A DNA stretch of 64,000 bases from Myxococcales bacterium. GTDB lineage: Bacteria > Myxococcota_A > Polyangia > Polyangiales > Polyangiaceae. A program made the position numbers and the translations under genes. Of this stretch, positions 7,833-17,288 are shown piece by piece (within the stretch, counting starts at the first letter, position 1; each line of letters opens with the position of its first letter). Below the pieces are notes generated by a model. It was not told the DNA's origin and did not search any database. It saw only the letters and a program-made list of their open reading frames with translations. The stretch lies in the NCBI GenBank assembly GCA_016191785.1, contig JACPVJ010000114.1:1-64000 (forward strand), written 5' to 3'.

Positions 7833-8391
7833 AGTCGCGACCTACGTCGGTCGCATCCGCCAGTTCGAGCGCGTGGATTGGAGCGTATACGTCGGCTGGG
7901 TCGGTCTGATGCTCGGTCTGGTCTTCTCTACCGGCGGCTTCCTCTTGATCGGTCACCAGCACGGCGTGCGCTACCCCGCCGAGGCGTGGATGGTGCCGAT
8001 CGGCGCGGCAGTCTTCGCCCTCTCGATCAGCGTCGACACCATCGGCCACCGCACCGTCTACCGCGAAGAGATCAGCCGCGCCGAGGGGTTGGTCCACGGC
8101 ATCACCATCTTCTGCGGCATCGGCAGCTCGGTACTCTTGGCCGGTGCCTACCACGCGCCGGGCGCCCTGTGGATCCCCGCCATGGTGCTGACGGTGCTGT
8201 CGTTCTTCTACAGCATCGTCGACGAAGTCTTCCACTGGCGGCGCTACGTGGGCCGGCACGCCGATCGGGTGGAGATGTGGAGCCACGTTGGCATCCTGGT
8301 CGGCCACGGCATCATGATGATGGGCTGGTGGAGCTGGTTCTTCGCGGGCTATCCTGGCGTCGCGGAGACTCTCCAGGCGATCCGAGGCTGA
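7813..8391 (+). CDS. Unknown five-helix membrane protein of the carotenoid operon
   Basis: Predicted 192-residue integral membrane protein that I do not recognise. Hydrophobic segments lie near residues 26-47, 59-76, 93-111, 116-137 and 157-178. It has many histidines at membrane edges (GHQHG, TIGHR, VFHWRRYVGRH, MWSHVGILVGHG), a pattern seen in di-iron membrane hydroxylases and in metal or heme proteins, but I cannot match the exact histidine spacing of a known family. ATG 7813 is preferred to an upstream TTG at 7798; it overlaps the end of crtB by 20 bp, and carH-like follows 2 bp later. The strict coupling implies a role in carotenoid modification, transport or light sensing. Confidence 0.75.
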   Translation: MTSFPSEVATYVGRIRQFERVDWSVYVGWVGLMLGLVFSTGGFLLIGHQHGVRYPAEAWMVPIGAAVFALSISVDTIGHRTVYREEISRAEGLVHGITIFCGIGSSVLLAGAYHAPGALWIPAMVLTVLSFFYSIVDEVFHWRRYVGRHADRVEMWSHVGILVGHGIMMMGWWSWFFAGYPGVAETLQAIRG

Positions 8392-8393
8392 CC

Positions 8394-9332
8394 ATGGCGA
8401 ACGACGACGAGACACCCCGACATCGGATCGGCGCGGTGGCGCGCCTGACCGGGATCTCGACCCACGCGTTGCGCGTCTGGGAGCGCCGTTACGGTACGCT
8501 CAAGCCCCGGCGCTCGGACGGGGGCGACCGGCTGTACACCGACGGTGACGTGCAACGGCTGCGGATGATCAAGCGGCTCTTGGGGCTGGGGCACGGCATC
8601 GGAGACGTGGCCAGGCTACCCGCCCAAGAGCTCGAGAAGCTGCTCGCGTTGCACGACGAGACTCCGTCGGAGCCTCAGCCGGCCCTCGATCTGGTCGAGC
8701 GCTATCTCGGGCAGGTCGAGCGCATGGAGCTTGGTGCGGCGGAGCAGACCCTGGCGGGGGCCGCGCTGGCGCTGCCGCGGCGCGATCTGATCGATCAGGT
8801 GCTGGCGCCGCTGTTGTGGAAGATCGGAACGCGCTGGGAAGCGGGCAGCCTGCACGTCGCCCACGAGCACGCCGCCAGCGCCATGGTGCGAAGCCACCTC
8901 GGCGCGATGCTGCGGCTGTTCGCCCCCGACCAGGGCGCCCCGGTGTCGGTGGCGACCACGCCGACCGGCGAGCTGCACGAGCTTGGCGCGCTGATGGCGG
9001 CGGTGACCGCCGCGATGAGCGGTTGGCGCAGTCTCTACCTGGGCCCGAACCTCCCGGTGCCCGAGGTCGTCCGGGCCGCGAAGACCAGCTCCGCCGACGC
9101 GGTGTTGCTCTCGTGCGTGAGCCTCGACGCGCCCGCCGCGGCGTCGTTCGTCGTCGAGCTCGACGCGTCGCTGCCGGCGCACACCGCCGTGGTCGTCGGC
9201 GGGCACGCGGCCCAGAGCCTCTCGAGCCCGCCACGGGGGGTGGTGCGCGTCGCCGATCTGGCAGAGCTCGAGAGCTGGCTCGCAGGCCGGGTCTCACCCA
9301 CCACGGGTCGGCGCGCCGCTCGCTCCCGCTGA
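8394..9332 (+). CDS. CarA/CarH-like MerR regulator with a B12-binding light-sensing domain
   Basis: Predicted 312-residue regulator. Residues 10-77 form a MerR winged helix-turn-helix (RIGAVARLTGISTHALRVWE). The C-terminal half is a CarH-type cobalamin domain: the cap carries the Wx9EH motif (W148, E158, H159) that packs on the upper face of adenosylcobalamin, and GELHELG (H195) supplies the lower-axial histidine in an ExHxxG variant of DxHxxG. In Thermus and Myxococcus such proteins repress carotenoid genes in the dark and release DNA when light breaks the B12-carbon bond. Lying last in the crt operon, it should autoregulate it through the paired sites at 3183-3253. Whether it senses light (CarH) or acts as CarA is not decidable here. 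Confidence 0.9.
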   Translation: MANDDETPRHRIGAVARLTGISTHALRVWERRYGTLKPRRSDGGDRLYTDGDVQRLRMIKRLLGLGHGIGDVARLPAQELEKLLALHDETPSEPQPALDLVERYLGQVERMELGAAEQTLAGAALALPRRDLIDQVLAPLLWKIGTRWEAGSLHVAHEHAASAMVRSHLGAMLRLFAPDQGAPVSVATTPTGELHELGALMAAVTAAMSGWRSLYLGPNLPVPEVVRAAKTSSADAVLLSCVSLDAPAAASFVVELDASLPAHTAVVVGGHAAQSLSSPPRGVVRVADLAELESWLAGRVSPTTGRRAARSR

Positions 9333-9352
9333 GCCGGGCCGCCTCGTGACGT

Positions 9353-10444
9353 TCAGCCCCCGAGCCACGGCGCGAAGTCGAGGGCGAGTGAGCGCTTCAC
9401 CAGCCAGACCAGCGCCAGCACGGCGATCATGCTCGACGCCGGCCAGAGCAGCCGCCGTTCGTACCACGCGCGGCGCGCCGAGAGCGCCAGCGGAACGAAG
9501 AGCAGCGCGACCACCGCCAGCTGCCCCAGCTCGATGCCCAGGTTGAAGCTGAGCAGCGCCCACACCGTGCCGCGGGGCGGCAGCGAAGTGTCCGCCAGCA
9601 CGCTGGCGAAGCCGAAGCCGTGCACCAGGCCGAAGGCCAGCGCGGTCAGGGCGCGCCAGCGGATCTCGCGACGGGCGACGTTCTCGACCGCCACCGCCAC
9701 GATCGAGAGCGCGATGATGCTCTCGGTCACTCGTGGCTCGACCTGCACCCAGCCCAGCCCGGCGGCGATCAACGTGACCGAGTGGCCGAGGGTGAAGCCG
9801 GTGACGATCAGCGCGACCTCTCGCAGGCCGCGACGCAGCGTGTGCTGGCGGCTGGCCCGCGCGGCCGCCAGGAGCAGCGCCACCACGAAGAGCAGGTGGT
9901 CGATGCCCGACAGCACGTGGTGCACGCCCAGCGTCGCGAAGCCCGTCAGCACCTGACCCAGCGTCGGTGGCGAGCCGACCTCGCGCTCTTCCGAGCCGGC
10001 GCGGAACACCCAGGCCGCACCGTCGATGGCGCACACGCTCTCGCTCCTGGGGTCCAGGTCGAGCCGCCAGACGTTCCGAACCGTCACCTTGCCGGCGGGG
10101 CAGGTGAAATGGAGCGGCAAGCGGGCGGCGCGCTGCCCTTCGGTGGTGACCAGCTCGAGGGAGCCCGCGGAGGCAGTGCAGTCGCCGCCCGTCGAGCGCG
10201 CCGACACCGCTCGGCGCAGCGCGTGGGCCAGCGGCTCGCGCGCGGCCCCCACCTCGGCGTCGGTGGCCGTCGGCAGCGGAGCCAGCACCGGCTGCAGGTG
10301 CTCGAAGCTGGTCTCCACCGTCACGTCGACCCCGCCGGGCACGGTCGTCACCGTGCAGTAGCTCCGGCCCAGCTGGTGTGCCTGCGCCGGGGTCGCGAGC
10401 GCCATCACCGCGAGCGCGAGCGCGACGGCGCAGCGCCGGATCAC
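9353..10444 (-). CDS. HupE/UreJ-family membrane protein with exported N-terminal domain
   Basis: Predicted 363-residue protein. A signal peptide ends near AQAHQ, followed by about 150 residues of periplasmic domain with a Cys pair, then a six-helix HupE/UreJ-like domain carrying HHVLSGIDHLLF and later LVHGFGFASVL. HupE/UreJ proteins are thought to move nickel or cobalt, though this two-domain form is also common in bacteria without hydrogenase and its job is unknown. The GTG at 10444 overlaps the stop of the upstream lipoprotein gene (GTGA), which decides the start and implies co-transcription with it. No hydrogenase or urease gene is in the window. Confidence 0.8.
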   Translation of the reverse strand: MIRRCAVALALAVMALATPAQAHQLGRSYCTVTTVPGGVDVTVETSFEHLQPVLAPLPTATDAEVGAAREPLAHALRRAVSARSTGGDCTASAGSLELVTTEGQRAARLPLHFTCPAGKVTVRNVWRLDLDPRSESVCAIDGAAWVFRAGSEEREVGSPPTLGQVLTGFATLGVHHVLSGIDHLLFVVALLLAAARASRQHTLRRGLREVALIVTGFTLGHSVTLIAAGLGWVQVEPRVTESIIALSIVAVAVENVARREIRWRALTALAFGLVHGFGFASVLADTSLPPRGTVWALLSFNLGIELGQLAVVALLFVPLALSARRAWYERRLLWPASSMIAVLALVWLVKRSLALDFAPWLGG

Positions 10445-11232
10445 TTGCCCGCGGCGTTGATGCACTTCGAGTACGCCGTGAACTGGCTGCCGCAGCCCTG
10501 CGCTGCGGCGTAGCCGAGGAAGCAGCTGAAGCTTGCGGCGTTGGCGCAGGTCAAGAAGGTGCTCCACTCGTCGTCACACCCGGTGCCCGTCGCGCCGGCC
10601 CACTTGCAGTTCGAGTTGCACTCGGCCTCGGTGCCGTTGTTCGGGCAGCCCGCGGCGACCACCTTCTTGCAGTAGCTCGCACAGGGCGTGACCATCGCCG
10701 GGTTCGGGTTCTCGGTCGTGGCGCAGTCGATGGCCTTCAGCCAGTCCAGCCCGCAGCCGGGGGCGTAGGGGTGGTCTAGCGCGTTGCACTTGATCCCGCT
10801 CTTCTTGGCGCAAACGAAGTACGCGTTCGCCGACGGGTCGCACTTCGACGACGAGGTGAGCGCCTTGCACGTGAGCAGGCAGCTCGACAGCGTCGGGCCG
10901 CTCTTGCACGCCGCGCCGACGATCGCGGTGCACAGCGGCTGACACTCGTCGGTCGTGGTCCCGCCGTCGCCGCCGCCAGTGCCCGAGCCGCCAGTGCCCG
11001 AGCCACCGGTGCCCGAGCCGCCGGTGCCCGATCCCCCGGTGCCCGAACCGCCAGTTCCGGCCGCGCCACCGCTGCGCGCGGCCGCTCCGCCGCTGCCCGC
11101 TGCCCCCGCCGAGCCCCCGGTGCCGGTGCCGCCCGTCGAGCCGCCCCCGGCGCCGCCGCTGCCGTCGGTGCTCTCGCTCTTGCCACATGCGCCCAGGAGC
11201 GCGACCAGCGTGATCGAGACCAGAACCCTCAT
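10441..11232 (-). CDS. Gly-rich-linker, cysteine-rich lipoprotein
   Basis: Predicted 263-residue lipoprotein. The signal peptide ends in LLGAC (lipobox, Cys 16). Residues 17-90 are almost only Gly, Thr, Ser and Ala, encoded partly by a 15-bp tandem repeat, and should act as a flexible stalk. The globular part has about twelve cysteines in spaced pairs (CQPLCTAIVGAAC, CASYCKKVVAAGC) typical of small disulfide-rich modules found on myxobacterial surfaces. Function unknown. It is the upstream gene of a coupled pair with the HupE-like protein, so it may help present or bind a metal outside, but that is only a guess from position. Confidence 0.78.
   Translation of the reverse strand: MRVLVSITLVALLGACGKSESTDGSGGAGGGSTGGTGTGGSAGAAGSGGAAARSGGAAGTGGSGTGGSGTGGSGTGGSGTGGSGTGGGDGGTTTDECQPLCTAIVGAACKSGPTLSSCLLTCKALTSSSKCDPSANAYFVCAKKSGIKCNALDHPYAPGCGLDWLKAIDCATTENPNPAMVTPCASYCKKVVAAGCPNNGTEAECNSNCKWAGATGTGCDDEWSTFLTCANAASFSCFLGYAAAQGCGSQFTAYSKCINAAGK
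10973..11047. repeat. 15-bp tandem repeat, five units, in a lipoprotein linker
   Basis: Five head-to-tail 15-bp units of the form CCGCCAGTGCCCGAG with few substitutions; on the minus strand they encode the pentapeptide GSGTG. A sixth unit at 11048 has decayed. Length change by slippage would stay in frame and alter only the stalk length. Confidence 0.85.
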
Positions 11233-11281
11233 CCTCGTGCCTCCCGAGCCACCAAGCTACCACGGTGCTAGAGATTTGCCC

Positions 11282-12178
11282 GTGGAGCGTCGCGCGTTCT
11301 TCGGGCTCTGTGGCGCCGCCGGGGGGGCGCTGGCGTTTCCAGCGCGCGCCGCCACGCCGAAGTCATCGGACTTCGTGCAGCACGACCTGATCCTCGACGC
11401 CGACAAACGCATCGCCCGTCGAGCGTTGGTGCTCGCGCCGACCCACGTTCCCCCAGGAACGAAGCTGCCCGTGCTCGTGCTCTTGCACGGGCTGGGCGAG
11501 ACCGGCAACGAGCTCCTCGGTATCCACGCGTGGGGCGAGCGCTATGGAGCGGTGCGGGCGTACGAGCGCTTGAGGCGCGCGCCCGTGCAGAAGCTCTACC
11601 CGAAGCACCCGTGGTTTTCCGACGCCCACCTCGAGAAGGTCAACGCGGCCCTCGAGCAGCGCTCGTTCGGCGGGCTCGTGCTGGTCTGCCCGGTGACGCC
11701 GAATCCGCACAAGGTCGGCCCGGCCGCGAAGACCCTCGACCGCTACGCCGACTTCATCGAGAGCACCCTCTTGCCGGCCGTGCACGCGAAGGTGCCGTGT
11801 CTCACGGGGCCCGCCCACACCGGGCTCGACGGCTGCTCCCTCGGCGGGTACGTGGGCGTCGAGGTGTTCTTGCGCAAGCCGAAGCTGTTCGGCACCTTCG
11901 GCGGCGTGCAGGCGGCGTTCAACGTGCCTTCGGCCCTGCGCTATGCCGAGCGCATCGCCGCCGTGGTCGAGGCCCACGGCGCGCGCTCCGTTCGCGTGGG
12001 CACCTCGAGCGAAGACCCCTTCCGTAAGGCCAACGAGGCGTTCGCCAAACAGCTCGGGAAGCGTGGCGTCGACCACGAGCTGTCGGTGCCGCCCGGGCCG
12101 CACAACCAGCCCTGGCTGCGCGAGGTGGGCACGCTCGACATGCTGCTGTGGCACGAGCGTCGGCTCGCGAAGAACTGA
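11282..12178 (+). CDS. Exported alpha/beta-hydrolase (esterase-like)
   Basis: Predicted 298-residue secreted hydrolase. The N-terminus VERRAFFGLCGAAGGALAFP has the RRxFF pattern of a twin-arginine signal followed by a short hydrophobic stretch and an Ala-rich cleavage region, so export in folded form is likely. An alpha/beta-hydrolase core follows: LLHGLGETG oxyanion region, GCSLGG nucleophile elbow with the active-site serine, a late aspartate (SSEDPF) and GPHNQPW for the catalytic histidine. This matches the esterase D / polyhydroxybutyrate-depolymerase-like group; the substrate is unknown. GTG 11282 is chosen because it sits just before the twin arginines. It is divergent from the Cys-rich lipoprotein gene. 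Confidence 0.8.
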   Translation: MERRAFFGLCGAAGGALAFPARAATPKSSDFVQHDLILDADKRIARRALVLAPTHVPPGTKLPVLVLLHGLGETGNELLGIHAWGERYGAVRAYERLRRAPVQKLYPKHPWFSDAHLEKVNAALEQRSFGGLVLVCPVTPNPHKVGPAAKTLDRYADFIESTLLPAVHAKVPCLTGPAHTGLDGCSLGGYVGVEVFLRKPKLFGTFGGVQAAFNVPSALRYAERIAAVVEAHGARSVRVGTSSEDPFRKANEAFAKQLGKRGVDHELSVPPGPHNQPWLREVGTLDMLLWHERRLAKN

Positions 12179-12221
12179 CTCGCAGCCCGATGGCTCTCCT
12201 GGCGTGGTATCCTGAGCGCCA

Positions 12222-13430
12222 ATGCGCACCGCGCAACTTTCGCTCGCCGCCGTCTTCGTCATGGGCTGCGGTCTCGAACCGTCCGGCGCGTTTGTCGCCA
12301 CCGGCGGTCAGTCAGCGGGTGGCGCGGGCGGCCTCGGCGGCGCGACGACCGGGGGCGCCGGCGGGACGAGCGGCAGTGGCGGTTCCGGTGGTGCAGGTGG
12401 CGTGGCCGGCAGCGGAGGCGGGGCGGGTGCCGGGGGTGCGGCCGGCTCCGGTGGAAGCAGCGGCAGCGGCGGCTCGGGCGGTCTCGGTGGCTCCGGTGGC
12501 GTTGGCGGCGGGCCCACCTTCGATCCTCCCTGGTGGAACACGGCGCACAAGACTCGGCTGCGCATCGACGTGAAGAACGTGGCGAGCGCGGAGCTCGCCA
12601 AGGGCTTCCAGATCGGGCTCGCGGTCACCCCCTCCAGCGTCGACGGCGCCGCCGCGCCTTGGGCCGGCTGGCGCGTCGTGCGGTGGAGCGGCGGGACCTG
12701 GGCCGACCTGCCGCGTGTGATCGATGACGTCGGCGGAAAGCCGTGGATCTGGTTCCGCGCGGAAGCGCCCATCGCCGCCAGCGCGACCGACACCAGCTAC
12801 TGGCTCTATGCGCAGAACCCCGCCGCCGCGGCGCCGGCCTTCGCGAGCAGCGTGTTCGAGTACCACACCTTCTTCACCGCCTGGGATCCGGCAAGCTGGG
12901 AGCTCGAGGGCGGCGTCACGCTCGACGGGACGTACGTGGTGGTGGACGGTGCCGGCTCGGGCGGCAGCATTCGCCACAAAGCCAAGCAGTCGGCGCCAGG
13001 GTTCGCGACGGACTTCGAGATGACGGTGGCTTCACCCCTGGCGGGCGCGAGCCAGTGGTTCTGCGGCGGGTTTCAGCGCCAGACCGACTTCGTCAACACC
13101 ACGCCGTGGGCGCTCTGGATCAGCCGGGCGCCCTCGGTGATCGACGTCGAGAACTACACCGGCGGCCTGAGCTGGAAGGGGGGCAACGTGCCGGTGGCGC
13201 AGGGCCAGCCCCACGTGTACGGCGTCGAACGCTTCGCCAAGAAGGTGGCGTTCCGCTACGACCACGGGCCGAAAGACGCCTCGACCTTCGGCAGTGACTA
13301 CCTGACGCCGCTGCAGATGCGCTTCAGCGCGTACAACGGCTCCAAGATCAAGGTACGCTGGGCGCGCATCCGCCAAGCGAGCGACCCGCCTCCGGCTTCG
13401 GCGCTCACGACCGCGGAGCAGCACCCCTGA
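12222..13430 (+). CDS. Gly-rich-linker lipoprotein with DUF2341-like domain
   Basis: Predicted 402-residue lipoprotein: signal peptide ending FVMGC, a Gly/Ser-rich stalk to about residue 100, then a beta-rich globular region. WWNTAHKTRLRIDV and the next 100 residues, ending in YWLYAQNPAA, follow the pattern of DUF2341, a domain common in secreted bacterial proteins with concanavalin-type modules; the remaining part resembles a LamG-like sandwich. It probably binds or displays carbohydrate at the surface, but no catalytic residues are recognisable. It stands alone, with 43 bp between it and the esterase gene upstream and 9 bp before the acyl-CoA synthetase gene downstream, so it may be read together with the latter. 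Confidence 0.78.
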   Translation: MRTAQLSLAAVFVMGCGLEPSGAFVATGGQSAGGAGGLGGATTGGAGGTSGSGGSGGAGGVAGSGGGAGAGGAAGSGGSSGSGGSGGLGGSGGVGGGPTFDPPWWNTAHKTRLRIDVKNVASAELAKGFQIGLAVTPSSVDGAAAPWAGWRVVRWSGGTWADLPRVIDDVGGKPWIWFRAEAPIAASATDTSYWLYAQNPAAAAPAFASSVFEYHTFFTAWDPASWELEGGVTLDGTYVVVDGAGSGGSIRHKAKQSAPGFATDFEMTVASPLAGASQWFCGGFQRQTDFVNTTPWALWISRAPSVIDVENYTGGLSWKGGNVPVAQGQPHVYGVERFAKKVAFRYDHGPKDASTFGSDYLTPLQMRFSAYNGSKIKVRWARIRQASDPPPASALTTAEQHP

Positions 13431-13439
13431 ACTGACACC

Positions 13440-14942
13440 GTGTCCTCTAGCCCGCTGATCGGACGCTTCGAATGGCTGACGCGCGAGCGCGCCGAGCACC
13501 TGGCCATCGTCGACGACCGCGAGAGCGTCAGCTTCGAGCTGCTCGGCCAGCGCGTCCGGCGCGTGGCCGCCGAGCTTCGCGCCCGGGGGCTCAGCGGTCG
13601 GCGGGTCGCCCTGCTGGTCACGCAGGGGTCGCGTTGGGTCGAGGCCTTTCTCGGCATCATCGCCGCCGACGCGATCGCGGTGCCTCTCTCGCATCTGCAT
13701 CCCGAGGCGGAGCAGGCCTGGTTCGTCCAGACCAGTCGGGCTGCCACGGTCGTGGCCTCTGCCGAGACGCGGGAGCGGGTGGCCGGCTTCGCCGGCGGCT
13801 TGCCGGTGGTGCTGGTGGAAGCGCTCCGCGAGAGCTCGATCGGCCCGGCGGACATCGACACCGGCGCCCGCGACGTGGCGGTCATCCTGTACACCAGCGG
13901 CACGACCGGGAAGCCCAAGGGAGCGCTGATCTCCCAGGGTAACCTCGAGGCGACGGCGCGGCTCTTGGGCCGTGCCTGGCAGTGGTCGGCGGACGACGTG
14001 CTCTTGCACTGCCTGCCGCTGCACCACCTGCACGGGCTCGGCATCGCGCTCTTGACCGCGCTCTACGCGGGCAGCACCACGCGCATGCTCGAGAAGTTCG
14101 ACGGACCGCGAATGTGGGAAGAAATGGCGCGGGCGACCGTGGTGATGGGCGTGCCCACCATGCACAAGAAGCTGCTCGACGCGTTCGACGCGGCGGGCCC
14201 GGAGACCCAAGGGCGCTGGGCGGCTCACGCCGCTCGGCTTCGCCTGGTGACCAGCGGCTCGGCGGCGCTGCCCACCACCGTGGGCGAGCGCCTGCGCGCG
14301 CTCACCGGTCGCTATCCGCTCGAGCGGTTCGGCATGACCGAGATCGGCGTCGGTGCCACCAACCCGCTCGACGGCGATCGCGTGCCCGGCAGCTGCGGCC
14401 CGTCACTGGCCGGCATGCAGCTTCGCATCGTCAAAGAAGACGGCACTGACGCGGCGCCCGGCGAGTCGGGCGAAATCTGGATCCGCGGCCCGAGCGTGTT
14501 CCTGGGCTACGACGAGAACCCCGCGGCCACGCGAGAGGCGTTCTCCGAAGGGTGGTTCAAGAGCGGCGACACCGCGGTGTTTCTGGAAGGCGACTACGTC
14601 AAGATCATGGGGCGCACCTCGGTCGACATCTTGAAGAGCGGCGGCTACAAGCTCTCGGCGCTCGAGATCGAAGAGGTCTTGCGCGAGCACGAAGCGGTCG
14701 CCGACGTCGCGGTGGTCGGCTTGCCCGACGAGACCTGGGGCGAGGTCGCGGTGGCGGCGGTCATCGCCCGACCCGGGCGCCGAAGCGAGGTCGAGGGCGA
14801 GGCGCTGCGCGAGTGGGCGAAAGCGCGGATCGCGTCGTACAAGGTCCCGAAGCGGGTGGTGGTGCTCGACGACTTTCCCCGGAACCCCGTGGGGAAAGTG
14901 GTCAAGCCCGAGCTCGCGAAGGTGCTGAGCCAAGGCGCGTGA
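13440..14942 (+). CDS. Acyl-CoA synthetase of the malonyl-CoA/ACSF3-like type
   Basis: Predicted 500-residue adenylate-forming enzyme. The P-loop-like YTSGTTGKPKGAL (about 152-164), FGMTEIG adenine/aromatic motif, WFKSGD and the C-terminal lysine region PRNPVGKVVKPEL are all present, so ATP activation of a carboxylate and thioester formation with CoA is expected. Overall order and length resemble MatB/ACSF3 malonyl- or methylmalonyl-CoA synthetases more than long-chain ligases, but the acid is not certain. Start is GTG at 13440, only 9 bp after the lipoprotein stop. A leucine-dehydrogenase-like gene follows after 59 bp, which would fit branched-chain acid metabolism. Confidence 0.87.
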   Translation: MSSSPLIGRFEWLTRERAEHLAIVDDRESVSFELLGQRVRRVAAELRARGLSGRRVALLVTQGSRWVEAFLGIIAADAIAVPLSHLHPEAEQAWFVQTSRAATVVASAETRERVAGFAGGLPVVLVEALRESSIGPADIDTGARDVAVILYTSGTTGKPKGALISQGNLEATARLLGRAWQWSADDVLLHCLPLHHLHGLGIALLTALYAGSTTRMLEKFDGPRMWEEMARATVVMGVPTMHKKLLDAFDAAGPETQGRWAAHAARLRLVTSGSAALPTTVGERLRALTGRYPLERFGMTEIGVGATNPLDGDRVPGSCGPSLAGMQLRIVKEDGTDAAPGESGEIWIRGPSVFLGYDENPAATREAFSEGWFKSGDTAVFLEGDYVKIMGRTSVDILKSGGYKLSALEIEEVLREHEAVADVAVVGLPDETWGEVAVAAVIARPGRRSEVEGEALREWAKARIASYKVPKRVVVLDDFPRNPVGKVVKPELAKVLSQGA

Positions 14943-15001
14943 TCGGCGTCCCCGCCCCCGCCTTTTGTTGCTAGTCTCCGCGCCCCATCCCGGAGGCTTC
15001 C

Positions 15002-16051
15002 ATGGGCGTTTTCAACCTGCTTTCGCAGTACGGCTACGGCCGACTCCACCTGTCGCGCGACGCCGCCACCGGCCTCAGCGCGATCGTCGCCATCCACGAC
15101 ACGCGGCTCGGCCCCGCGCTCGGCGGCTGTCGCTTCATTCACTATGCCGGCGAAGACGAAGCCATCGTCGACGCGCTGCGCCTGGCGCGTGGCATGACCT
15201 ACAAGGCGGCCATCACCGGCCTGCCCCTCGGCGGTGGCAAGAGCGTGATCATCCGTCCGACCGTCGACTTCAATCGCGGGGCGCTGTTCCGCGCGTTCGG
15301 CAAATTCGTCGGTGAGCTCGGCGGGCAGTACATCACCGCGGAGGACAGCGGCACCAGCCTCGAAGACATGGAGGTGATCCGCACCGCGACCAAGTGGGTC
15401 ACGGGCGTCGCGCCCGAGAACGGCGGCTCGGGGGACCCCAGCCCGTTCACTGCGCTCGGCGTACGTCGGGGCATCGAGGCCACGGTGAAGTTCGTGATGA
15501 AGCGCGACGACATCGCCGGGCTCCACGTGGCGGTGCAGGGCATCGGTCACGTCGGGTACTATCTGTGCAAAGAGCTGCACGCGCTTGGTGCCAAGCTCAC
15601 CGTCGCCGACGTCGACCCGCTCAAGAGCGAGCGCGCCGAGCGCGAGTTCGGCGCGGCCATCGTGCCGCTCGATCAGCTGTTTACCACCGAGTGCGACGTG
15701 CTGGCCCCGTGCGCGCTGGGCAGCGCCCTGAACGACGGCACCATCCCCCGCCTGCGCTGTAAAATCGTGGCCGGGGCCGCCAACAACCAGCTGGCCGAGC
15801 CGCGCCACGGCGACGACCTGATGCAGCGGGGCATCCTCTACGCGCCCGACTACGCCATCAACGCCGGCGGCTTGATCAACGTCGCCACCGAGCTCGAGGG
15901 CTACGACGCCGAGAAGAGCCGCGCCAAGGTCACGAAGATCTACGACACCATCCTCGAGATCGCCGAGCGCGCTCGGCGGGCCATGAAGCCCACCCACCAA
16001 ATCGCCGACATGATGGCGGAAGAGCGCCTCTCGCGCGCGGGCGGCGGCTGA
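15002..16051 (+). CDS. Leucine/branched-chain amino acid dehydrogenase-like enzyme
   Basis: Predicted 349-residue NAD-dependent dehydrogenase of the Glu/Leu/Phe/Val family. The catalytic lysine region reads MTYKAAITGLPLGGGKSVI, preceded by LGPALGGCR, and the NAD-binding fold begins at VAVQGIGHVGYYLC. Length and motifs fit leucine or phenylalanine dehydrogenase, which deaminate branched-chain or aromatic amino acids reversibly; these supply starters for iso-branched fatty acids, which are abundant in myxobacteria. The ATG at 15002 has a clear GGAGG 6 bases upstream (14993-14997). A 7-bp-stem hairpin follows the stop. Confidence 0.88.
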   Translation: MGVFNLLSQYGYGRLHLSRDAATGLSAIVAIHDTRLGPALGGCRFIHYAGEDEAIVDALRLARGMTYKAAITGLPLGGGKSVIIRPTVDFNRGALFRAFGKFVGELGGQYITAEDSGTSLEDMEVIRTATKWVTGVAPENGGSGDPSPFTALGVRRGIEATVKFVMKRDDIAGLHVAVQGIGHVGYYLCKELHALGAKLTVADVDPLKSERAEREFGAAIVPLDQLFTTECDVLAPCALGSALNDGTIPRLRCKIVAGAANNQLAEPRHGDDLMQRGILYAPDYAINAGGLINVATELEGYDAEKSRAKVTKIYDTILEIAERARRAMKPTHQIADMMAEERLSRAGGG

Positions 16052-16063
16052 CCTCGGCCGGGT

Positions 16064-16085
16064 CGCCCTGTCCCTTGGCAGGGCG
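16064..16085 (+). terminator. Hairpin after the leucine-dehydrogenase-like gene
   Basis: CGCCCTG and CAGGGCG pair perfectly around an 8-nt loop, 12 bp after the stop codon and 31 bp before the tatA start. There is no T-run after it, so it could be a weak terminator, a pause site or an mRNA end stabiliser. Confidence 0.35.
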
Positions 16086-16116
16086 GCGGCCCACTGCTAC
16101 ACCCCGGTCGCGCTTC

Positions 16117-16442
16117 ATGGGTTCCTTCAGCCTCGTCCACTGGGTCGTCGTCATCGTCATCCTGTTGCTCGTCTTCGGGCCGAAGCGGCTGTCCGAGGTC
16201 GGCAAGGGGCTGGGCCAGGGGATCCGCAACTTCAAGAAGGGCATCGAGGGGGGCGAGGGTGACGAGGCCTCCGCCGAGCGCGAGGCTGAAGCTCCGCGTC
16301 TGAAGAAGGGCAGCTCGACCAAGAAGCTGGAAGCCAAGCGCAGGCCCGAGCCCGAGCCCGATGACGCGGGGGACGACGAAGACGAGGACGCGGACGAGGA
16401 CCAAGAGGAAGAGGTCCGGCCGCGCAAGAAGTCCAAGCGCGC

Positions 16443-16446
<4 letters not shown>
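16117..16446 (+). CDS. tatA: Sec-independent translocase protein TatA
   Basis: Predicted 109-residue TatA/E protein. A single N-terminal helix (residues 7-20) is followed by the FGPKRL hinge and an amphipathic helix (about 27-42), then a long charged tail rich in Glu, Asp and Lys. TatA forms the pore component that lets folded twin-arginine proteins cross the inner membrane. No tatB or tatC is adjacent. Start ATG 16117 gives the standard short N-terminus; upstream codons are excluded by charge before the helix. The stop overlaps the GTG of the ABC ATPase gene, so tatA is coupled to an ABC exporter here, an unusual neighbour. Confidence 0.85.
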
Positions 16447-17284
<838 letters not shown>

Positions 17285-17288
<4 letters not shown>

